Origin: Vitrella brassicaformis
Taxonomy: Eukaryota; Sar; Vitrellaceae
Length of the DNA stretch: 64,000 nt
Direction of reading: 5' to 3'
Assembly (NCBI GenBank): GCA_001179505.1
Contig: CDMY01000947.1
Coordinates: forward strand, 17,002-81,001
Shown piece after piece: positions 55,466 through 64,000 of the stretch (its first letter is position 1; each line of letters starts with the position of its first letter). The position numbers and the translations under genes are program-made. Below the pieces are notes generated by a model. The model ran no database searches, was not told where the DNA came from, and was given only the letters and a program-made list of their open reading frames with translations.

Positions 55466-58347
55466 TCAGGCGTTCCTGCCCGCCCGGCCCTTAGACTTGT
55501 TCTTACGACCACCTGCACCCACACACACATATCCACACATCCATCCATCCATCTATCGACGACCGTCAGCCATCCATGCAGCCACCCGTTTCTCATCACT
55601 GACCTCTGTTTCGCTTCTTGCGTGAGCCAGTGGTGCTCTGCGGCGGCAGCTGGAACTCCCCGTCGGCCGGCGTGAGCACCGGCGGCAGCGGGCCGCCTCT
55701 GCGGTCGTTGGTCCAGGCGAATGGCGTGGCGGGGGAGGGGGTGCGGGTGGTCTCGGAGCCGCCCTCATGCTGTGTGTTGCCGCCGTCCTCAGCCGTGCCC
55801 GCAGAAGTAGGCTCCTGCACACACATGGACACAGACGGATGGATGGATGGATGTGCTGTTGTCTGTCTGTGTGCTCTGTAGAACTAACTCACCGATGCCT
55901 GGTAGGCAGAGAAGAACTTGGGCAGCAGCTTGTTGCAGCCTTGCAACGGGCTCTCCCCCTCCCCCTCCTCGCCACGGCCAAACTCCCCCTCATGCACACT
56001 CCGCGACCCCCAGTTCTTCATCCACAGTGACGGTGTGGCATCGTCCTCCTCGCCACCCTCTAACTCCTGGTCGCTCTCCTCTGCGATGTCGGCCAGCTGC
56101 TGGTTGTGGGCGGGGGCGCGCACACCCGGGCCGACAGGTGGCGAGCCGCCGATGGTCTCGCGGGCGCCGCGGTAGTTGCGCTTGAAGACCTTCTTCCGCA
56201 GGAGGTCGGCCAATGTGGGCCGCTGGGAGGGGTCTGCATACACAGAGAGACAACAGATGGAGGTGCGTGGGTTGGTGGGGTGGGGGTTCTCTGGTCGGGG
56301 GATGTGATGTGTGGCTGACCGACCAGGGTGCAGGAGTCGTTTGATGAGTGTCCTGAGCGACGGCTTGATGGCGGGCGGGAGCGCGTCGACCATCTCGTGG
56401 ATGCAGCGGGCCTCCTGCATCACCTGGGCGCCCAGCAGCCCGTCCAACTCCCACATGAAGGTGCCTGCACCACACCACACACAGACCCAGACAATGAGAT
56501 GAGATTGAACACCCCATCCCCATATGTGGTCTCTCTGAGGTCGCGCTACCCGAGCACATCTCGAGTAGGACACAGCCGAGCGACCAGACGTCAGCGGGTT
56601 TGCCGTATCGAGAGGAGGACAGCATCTCGGGGGCCATGTAGCACTCGGTCCCTGCCTGAGTCATGGCGCTCTTCTGACCGCCTGCAGTGCACATGGACGC
56701 ACACAGTCACACATTACTCCACGCCATGCGGGTCGTTCATGTGTGTGCAGAGTGTACCTTTCTTGTTTGCGATGCTCTGCCGCTGGGTGGGGCGGGACAA
56801 ACCAAAATCACCTATGGCCACACACACAGTGCGTCACATCACACCACATGCCGAGTGCGTCATCCACCATTGGTGATCGCTCGCTTCGCTCACCGAGCCG
56901 AATGTCGCCGTTCTCGGTCAGGAAAATGTTCTGGCTCTTGATATCTCTGCATGCACCAACACACACACAAACACAAGGATATGACGCCGTTTCTGTGTGT
57001 GTGTGTGTGTTGTCCTGCTGGTGCCTGTCAGACTGACCTGTGTATGACGTTGCGCTCGTGCAGGTAGTACACCGCCTGACACACCTGGTGAAACCACTTC
57101 AGTATCTGATTGATGGCCATCACACACCCACACCACAGACACACACCAAGCCCTGTCAACATGTGTGTGTGTGTGTGTGTGTGGTGTCAGCCAGTCAGCC
57201 TACGCTGTCCTCGCAGAATCCGCCGTGCTCGTTCTCGATCTTCTGCTTCATGTCCCCCTCAGGGCAGTACTCCATCACTATCACAAAGGTGAAGTGCGGC
57301 TCGAACGACCCGTACGTGTAACTCGTGTGAATGAAGTCCTCCTCGTAGGCAACCTGTGCATGACATGACATGAGACACACACATACAGAGGGGGCGTGTG
57401 TGTGTGTGTGTGTGTGTGGGAGGGGGGAAGGGGTGTTTGTGCGGTGAAAGCGGTGCGGTGACCGTACGATGTATTTGTGTCTGAGTGAGATGAGTCGTTT
57501 GGCCTCGTTGGTGTAGGTGTCGGCCTCGGTGATGTCCTCGACAGGGATGCGCTTGATGACGAACAGGTGGCCGTCGCTCTCGCGCTCCGTCAGCCACACC
57601 GTACCGTACCCACCCCCACCCAACTGATCGACCAAACACACCACACACATCACATGCAGACAGACAGACAGACAGACATACAAACGTCGATATGCCCTCA
57701 CTGCATGGGCCATTTGTACAAAGACACGAGCGTACCTGATGAATCATCTTATAAGCCCCCGTGCACATCCTGCACTTGCACTGCCGCGCACACGCACACA
57801 TGAGCTTCCACAAGTAGATGCACCCCAGGAAACAAAGACCCCCCAGCAAAACCAACGCAGCCACGTTGTCACTCGTCAGCGGAAAGGTCAGCGTCGTCAC
57901 CTCCCTCTCCCTCTCCCTCTCTCTCTCCCCCTCTCTGTCGCTCCACTCCCCCGATGTCGTCTGCGTCTCGCTGTCACCCTTGACGATTCCTGGGTCATGG
58001 TCAGTCCTCCTCCTATATACCCCACACAGGCGGTCGAAGGTCCGTGTTGCCTCTGGGGGGTCGCTCCGCCGCTCGTGCAACGCCGGGTGTGTCACGGTGG
58101 TGTCGTTGTCAGCATGCGAGGGCTGCGGAGCGCACGAGTCGCCGTCGCACTGCTGCTGGGAGGGGGGGAGGGGCGCCGAAGGCTCTGGGGATGCGTCTGT
58201 GTCAGAACACTCGACATCTGTGGTGTCGACGGCGGCCGACTGACTGTTGAGGTGGAACACCACCTGCTCCGCCAGCTTGTTTGCCTTGCAGAGCGGCAGG
58301 TGGCTGCATAGGAGGGTGAGGGCGGCAGAGTGGATCATAAACGCCAT
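55466..58347 (-). CDS. Single-pass transmembrane NEK-like Ser/Thr kinase
   Basis: Eleven exons: 58347-57736, 57623-57468, 57353-57204, 57105-57038, 56946-56894, 56811-56758, 56681-56550, 56464-56324, 56233-55893, 55814-55604, 55512-55466; 654 residues. A signal peptide-like start (MIHSAALTLLCSHLPLCKA) leads to a ~130-residue Ser/Thr/Asp-rich ectodomain without a known fold, a membrane segment (about 162-180, VAALVLLGGLCFLGCIYLW) and a Cys cluster (184-195) that may be palmitoylated. The kinase domain is complete: GGGGYGTVW, FVIK (Lys 228), HRDIKSQNIFLT (Asp 330), GDFGLS (Asp 348), GTECYMAPEM, DVWSLGCVLLEM. The HRDIKSQNIFLT wording is typical of NEK kinases. A disordered tail ends in a basic cluster. 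Confidence 0.87.
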
Positions 58348-58764
58348 TCTATCGAAGCACAGCGACAAGGGGATGTACGTCGCGCCTCAGAGAGGCAAGT
58401 GAGGGAGACAAGTCGCTAAGCCCGCAAGAAAAACTCTTCCGTGAAACCGCTCCCTCCCTAGAGAAGGGAACAAGAACGACAGAGGTGTGGGATGGATGGA
58501 TGGATGGATGGATGGATGGACACGCACCCGTCCACAGTTGATTCATTCGTGCACTCTCTTGATATTCTCACTCACTCAAGCGATCGTTATTTGGTATACA
58601 CGCGTCCATCCATGGCCGGCCATGAACGACTTCATCACGCCACGCACACATGCTATCTTGACGGCGTTGACGCAAGCATGGACACGTCCGTGTGCACTGC
58701 ACACACATTCATCCATACGATCGTACGAGCCGCAGCCGCGCGGCCTCTTCCCTGCTGGTGGTGG
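58348..58764. promoter_or_regulatory. Kinase 5' region with variant element
   Basis: The minus strand reads TTGCGGGCTTAGCGAC at 58410-58426, one mismatch from GCGAGCT, about 72 nt upstream of the kinase ATG. A GGAT array follows (58493-58519). No plus-strand gene was found here, the one place where the strand alternation fails. Confidence 0.4.
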
Positions 58765-60590
58765 TCACTGTGTGGGTGAGGCTGCCGCCTCCTCCGTCTC
58801 GCCCAGCCACTTGACGCGCCGGCCCTCAGACCACAGCGCCAACCGAGAGGAACCGTTCTTCAGATAATAGCGGCCCTGCGCGCACACACACACACACACG
58901 TGCATACAAAGGGCCGACTGGTGCTGCTGGTACGTGTGTGAAGGCCGACGTACCTGGCCATCCTGCTTGCCGTCCTTCCAGTATCCCTCGTATCGCCGGC
59001 CGTCCGCCCACACGAAGATGCCAAAGCCCTCCTGTGCATCGACAGACGGGCCGAGACACGCATGTGGTTTCTGGAGTGTTGTCTGGCAGCTGTCACTGAC
59101 CTTTTTGTCCTGCGAGTAGGATCCCTCGTAGCTGCGCCCGTCGGCCCAGAGGTACAAGCCGGTGCCGTGCATGACGCTGCCCTTCCACTCGCCCTGACGC
59201 CATCACACAGAGAGGGCGAAATGGTGTGTATAGACGCGGTGTTTGGGGCCGTCCCATAGGCACCTACCTTGAAGTGCCTGCCGTCTTTGCCCTGATAGAC
59301 GCCGTAGCCGTTGATCTTGTTGGCGCGCCACTGGCCCTTGTAGGAGCTGCCGTCGGCCCAGTGGTACACGCCATAGCCATTCTGCCAACCAACACACAGA
59401 CACCGACACACCGAGACACATGGAGAGTGGCACATTGCGTCAATCAGTCAATGCGACGATTGTGTGACCTTCTTTCCTCCGTGGAATTCGCCTTTACACA
59501 TGCATGGAAAAATCGCATCGACATAGGTATGGGTACAGGTCATTTGTGTAGGGTTCTTTTGGTCTTGGCATCTCTGTGTATGGGTCGTGTTTTACCCTCG
59601 TAGACGGAGCCCTCGCCCCATGTCTCCACGCCATAGCCCTCCTGCACACATCCATCCATCCATCCATCCATGGGGGTGTGTGTGTGTGTGTGTGTCTCCT
59701 CCCTCCCTCCGTCTCTCTCTCTCTTTGTCGTGTCGTCTTGCCTGGACGTCCTGCTTCCACTGGCCCATGTAGCAGGTGGTGCTCTTGTGGTAGTACAGAC
59801 CGCTGCCGGACGCCTATATGCACAAACAGACCAGTACACACACACACGTATAGGAAACACGACACACACCCGTCTCCCCTCCCTGCCTGCCTCTTGACCC
59901 GTGTGTCTCTCTTATCCCTACTGACCACGTTGTTTTCCCATTGGCCGATATAGACGTCCTTATCCCAGTGGAGGAACTTGCCCATTCCGTTGGCCTTGTC
60001 CTCGGCCCACTCGCCCTCAAACTCAGCCCCGTCAGCCCACACCATCCGCCCAAACCCGTGCCTCTGGTTGCCGCGCCACTGGCCCTCGTACGTCGCCCCC
60101 GTCGCGAACCGGTGCTCGGGGTGGCTCTCGACCACCGACGAGTTCTTGTTGTCCATCGCTCGCAGCTCCGCCACCTCTCTCTCAAAGTAGTTCACCTGTC
60201 CACAATCACGTGTGACACACATAAATTAAATCACTGCAGAGGAGTCTTCCTGCTTCTTCTTTTTTTATCGTCACATACCGTCATGCCGGCCGTGGCCTCT
60301 GCCCTTGAGACCACCTGCTGCTGACTCATGGCCGCCCTGCTATCGGGCGAAATGCCTCCTGCCATGGGGGACACGCCGCCCGCCGCCATCGGTGAGGCGT
60401 CGGCAGGGTGCAGTGTGGCGGCGTGCTGCGATTCCGGGAAGAGCTGGGCGGTCCCCTCGCCGCCCGTGGGCATGCCGGGCGGCTGCAGGAGGTTGGAAGC
60501 GCCCGGCACGTACTCGCCTGAGCTGTCGGCTTCGTTTTTCTTGGCCGTTTCTCTGTCACAGCCACACGGGGAAGAGCTGCACACGCCCAT
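58765..60590 (-). CDS. MORN-repeat protein with N-terminal acylation signal
   Basis: Nine exons: 60590-60279, 60195-59926, 59813-59742, 59641-59596, 59491-59469, 59381-59268, 59193-59101, 59031-58954, 58875-58765; 372 residues. It begins MGVCSSSPCGC: Gly 2 fits N-myristoylation and Cys 4, 9 and 11 palmitoylation. About 90 flexible residues lead to a helical start and then at least eight MORN-type repeats of the form YEGQW..G..HGFG.MVWADG (for example ATYEGQWRGNQRHGFG, VYIGQWENN, SSYKGQWRANKINGYG, RSYEGSYSQD, RRYEGYWKDG). MORN repeats bind membranes and scaffold cortical structures, so a place at the pellicle is likely. Introns tend to fall between repeats. The intron after exon 3 uses a GC donor (GCAAGA). 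Confidence 0.9.
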
Positions 60591-60693
60591 GACTGGTGAA
60601 GCTGCCAGCAGCGATACGAAAGAGGGCTATTTGCAATGCGGATCGAAGAGTCCCGACGAGTCGGCTCTCTGGGTTCGCGGGGTCAAAGGGTAA

Positions 60694-60708
60694 GCGAGCT
60701 CAGCCCGC
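60694..60708. promoter_or_regulatory. Inverted GCGAGCT/GCGGGCT pair in divergent promoter
   Basis: GCGAGCT (60694-60700, plus) followed by AGCCCGC (60702-60708), a one-mismatch copy facing the other way. It lies about 105 nt from the MORN ATG and about 185 nt from the repeat-protein ATG. Confidence 0.45.
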
Positions 60709-60888
60709 AGAACTCGTTGGGCTCCTTTCTCAAATCCACCCATTCTGATCCCCTGCGGCGTGCGAAGAGCGGCAGTTTCGAGAAACCGCCTCCCCCCTTA
60801 CTTCAGAGCCACCGCGATGCTCGCACTGTGAGCACCAGTTGATGGTGGAAAGCACCCCCCTCGTCGTCTGAAAGCAGCGCGGATCAGC

Positions 60889-63800
60889 ATGTCCAACCCA
60901 GGCAATGACAGCAGAAGCAGCCAATCCGTCAGCCCTCGGGACGCCAAATCAGCAGAGCGCCCTGACGGAAAGCGCCAGAATGGCAAAAGGGGTGAGAGGA
61001 GAGGCACACACACACCACAGACGACTGACTAGAGGGGGAGGGGAGTGGTGCACAAGCAGGGGTGGGGTGGCTGACCCACACATGACTGCTGCTATCTTGC
61101 TGTTTGTGAATTCTGCAGTGTGGACGTGGCCGGAGAATATAAGTGTTCGGGCGGCGGGCGATGAGGTCTGTGCCCGGCTGGGCGTGTTTGTCCGCTACAC
61201 ACCACAGAAATGGTCAGACCAACGCTAACGCACACAACCACACACACATACTCACGCTTTGGTGCGTGTGGTTGTGGTGTGTGCAATGGCAATGTCTGTC
61301 TGTGGTCCACAGGGGTGACGATGAGCTGCGCGAGTTTTTGGAGAAGTACTTCGCCGCCATCTCGCCGCAGACCGGTGTGCCCGTGCCCAAGATATGTGCC
61401 TCCTGGTGAGCATAGCGGCCCTGCAGTGCACACACACACACACACACACATGGCACACGATCTCTCACACACAGGGGAGGGGATGGTCCTTGAGGTGTGT
61501 ATGTCTGTGGCGTGTCGTGTGCGATTTTGTGTGTGTCCTGCAGGTGCACCAAGTACAACCCGATAGGCACTGTCGGCTGTTTCGACGAGCAGGCCCGCAA
61601 CTATTTGCTCTCTGTCGGAGAGATCCCCATCAAGGTCTGCGAGCAGCAACCAGACCGATGGATGGATGTGTACCGTCCTCTGCCCGTGTGTGTGTGTGTT
61701 TGTGCGTCAGGATATCGAGGACATTGTGGACCGTGACAAAGATTCCTCGATCGCCCGCCTCGGCGACAACAACGGCGACAGCATGCAGTTCGCCCCCTAC
61801 AGGGGCCAGTCACGGTGGGCGAGGGAGAGCCAGCTGAGGAAGGGAGGGATCTTGGTCACCACTCGTGTGTCATGGTGCCTAGTGTGGTGGGTGCGTTCTG
61901 CAGGGAGAGCAAGGTGTGTTTGTTCGAGAGCTCCAACTGTGCCGAGGCCCTTCGCACTGACTCGGAGCAGCTCTACACCTACCTCGAGTATTGCCGCGTC
62001 AATGGTCAGTCAAGACACCATTTCCATTCCACACACACGTGCCCCATGCCATGTGTGTGGTGTGTGTGTGTGTGTTGGGTGGGTGCAGTGACGTGGCCGA
62101 TTGGGAGGTCTGTCGATGACGTGTCTGACGAGCTCCTCAGGAGCACACTCGTTGTCAGGGTCAAGAACACCCCCAAGAAATGGTATGCTCCGCCAGGCCC
62201 GTCCGTCCCCACCCAACCGCACGCACCCGCACTCTCCCCCTCCCTCCCTCTTTGTCTGTTGGTGTATATCAGGGACGCCGATTCCCTGCGCATATACCTC
62301 CGCGACTACTTCTACCGCTTCCTGTGCGAGAGCGGCCTCCCCCCACCCATCATCGCGTCGGTCGCCACACCCAAACCCACCACCACCCCCACAGACACAC
62401 CCAACAGTGAGACCAGCACCGCCGCTAACACAACAACCGCCACAACAGCCCTGATAGCGTGTCACGACGACAAGTCCCGCGACCGACTGCTGTCGTTCAA
62501 GCACATCCCTCTGCCGAGCGAGTGGGAAGACGCCAACAGGGCTGACGGGATGGGGGCGTTTCTGCGAGTGGAGGGGTGGGTGGAGGGGAGTGGGGCGGGG
62601 GGCAAGGTGGCCAAGGACTGGCGCGACCTCATGCCGCCCAGGTTCGCCGTGCCGGCCATGGTGCGAGGTACGTATGTGAGCCATGCAGTCGTGGTCTGGT
62701 GTGCGCAGACGGCTCTCGATATGGCCTATGTTGTGTGTGTGCTGTGTGCTGTGCGTGTCAGCCCCCGTGTTTGCGATTGACTCCAAGGTGACTTTGGCCA
62801 GACTGGACACGGTGAACAAACAGCGGCTGTGCGTGACGATCAAGAACATTCCCGATACGTGGTACTCACGGCACACGGCGGAGGAAGACAGGAACCAAAG
62901 GCAAGCCCATTGTTGTTGTGTGTGTGTCGTTGGTGTGTGTGGTGGTCAGGAATGCGTATCAGGTGGACCGTTTCATGGAGGACTACTTCACTCAGCTGCG
63001 CAGACAGTACGGCTTCGTCCCGCCACGCATCCGCCAGACCGTCAAAGAAAGTCAGTGAGGGACAGACACCATGAGCATCAAACACACACACAGAGGTGTG
63101 TCTGTGCCTGTGTGAACAAACAGGTCCTGTTCGTGCGTCGACACTGTGCGAGGACGAAGTCTCGCGGCACCGTCTGCTGGCCCTGCGGGTGCTGTATCTG
63201 CCAGACGAGGAGTTGCGACACCGCAATCGGAAGTTCCCCCCCTTCATAGTCATAGAGCCCTACACCGACCCGGACACCGTCCAGGCCACGTGAGCTGCCT
63301 CCACGCACCCACCCCCACACACAAACCGTCATTGTCTGAGCGTCTGTGTGTGTGTGTGTTGATGCGTGTGTGCAGGCCGCCGTCACAGCGCGAGGAGGGC
63401 GAGCTCAGCCAGCGGCACAGTGGCAACGGTGCCGGCTCGTCTCAAGAGAGTTACGCGTGCAGACACTCCAGGGAGGAGGGCGAGGAGCAGGAGCACCGAG
63501 AGATCGCCAAGCTCATCGACAACGGCAATGGCACTGAGCAGACGGCAAAGGCGCTGGCAGACAAAGACGAAGACAAAGACGACAACAAGAAGAGCGGCTC
63601 ATCGCCAAAAGGTCAGCTGAATGCATGTGTGTGTGTGTGAGAGAGAGAGAGAGTGTCTGTGTGTGTGGACGTGACATGTGGATGTGTTGTGGGTGTGTGT
63701 GTGTGGGTCAGTGTCTTCTAACGGTGATCGTGTGTTGGTGTGGCCGAAGAAAGTGGCCGTGAGGGACGTCTCCGACACGCACATTCGCGACCGGCTCTGC

Positions 63801-64000
63801 GCCATTCTCGTCAACAAACCGCTCGGCTGGTCAGCCAGCCACACTCACCCCGCCACCCACACAACTGGCTGCTCTCTCTCTCTCTCTGTGCGTGTTAACA
63901 GGGATTACTTGAGTGTCAAGCAGCTCCTGAAGTCCTCCCTGCCCACGGACATCGAAATCGCATCCGTGCAAGCCTACCGGTGAGCCTTTATCACACACCC
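60889..64000 (+). CDS. Unknown protein with at least four copies of a novel repeat, 3' end beyond window
   Basis: Fourteen exons visible: 60889-60991, 61119-61212, 61313-61405, 61544-61634, 61711-61814, 61904-62004, 62089-62182, 62273-62667, 62762-62861, 62950-63050, 63124-63289, 63376-63611, 63712-63829, 63902-63979, then a GTGAG donor. The protein repeats a unit of roughly 110-200 residues with two halves. Half a: TWPENISVR.., then RYTPQKW-GDDELREFLEKYF; copies VKNTPKKW-DADSLRIYLRDYF, IKNIPDTW-NAYQVDRFMEDYF, LVNKPLGW-DYLSVKQLLKSSL. Half b: CFDEQARNYLLSVGEIPIK; copies CHDDKSRDRLLSFKHIPLP, CEDEVSRHRLLALRVLYLP. An intron splits the Trp codon (phase 2) in every half a. Linkers are Thr/Pro or Glu/Lys rich. 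No known family is recognised. Confidence 0.8.

Noticed and set aside
60901-61212. Reading exon 2 of the repeat protein in the frame giving VDVAGEYKC
   Set aside because: It stops after GGGR; the frame giving VWTWPENISVR continues and matches the other repeats.
1-64000. tRNA or rRNA genes
   Set aside because: No cloverleaf-compatible GGTTCRANYCC box with a paired acceptor stem, and no rRNA core sequence, was noticed by eye; a covariance search would be needed to be sure.

Overview
This is a gene-dense, intron-rich nuclear window from a single-celled eukaryote. Proteins are read across many short introns, almost all GT-AG, whose 3' splice sites often sit in TG-repeat tracts ending in CAG instead of a polypyrimidine tract. 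A peroxiredoxin with a signal peptide followed by an ASAFxP-like cleavage motif points to a secondary-plastid alga. MORN, LOTUS and NEK-like proteins fit an alveolate. The whole picture resembles a chromerid such as Vitrella; that identification is inference, not a database result. Two 300-nt N runs (1302-1601, 48482-48781) are assembly gaps; one lies in an intron and one between genes, so neither breaks a gene.

Layout. 1-10.4 kb: a ubiquitin-specific protease (minus), a decayed paralogue of the BTB gene at 29.6 kb (plus), a poorly understood stretch, and two truncated copies of the first exons of the protease. 10.4-24.5 kb: protein phosphatase methylesterase PME-1 (plus), plastid-type peroxiredoxin (minus), an unknown membrane protein (plus), a cation/proton antiporter fused to extracellular IPT/TIG domains (minus), and an unknown protein (plus). 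24.9-39.7 kb: a large protein with an internal duplicated module, possibly AP2-like (minus), a BTB/TLDc-like protein (plus), a LOTUS/OST-HTH RNA-binding protein (minus), a 1,067-residue pseudokinase (plus), and a 90-residue protein (minus). 40.0-48.3 kb: GINS subunit PSF3 (plus), splicing factor SNW1/SKIP (minus), nicalin (plus). 49.3-64.0 kb: a charged nuclear-type protein (minus), a HAD phosphatase (plus), a transmembrane NEK-like kinase (minus), an N-acylated MORN protein (minus), and an unfinished gene built from a previously unrecognised repeat (plus).

The genes are mostly unrelated in pathway. What ties them together is layout: strands alternate almost perfectly, so nearly every gene is in a head-to-head pair, and most of the shared 5' regions carry a GCGAGCT element, sometimes as an inverted pair. 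Exon boundaries below were set by splice signals, reading-frame continuity and family similarity; reading phase was checked arithmetically for essentially every junction.
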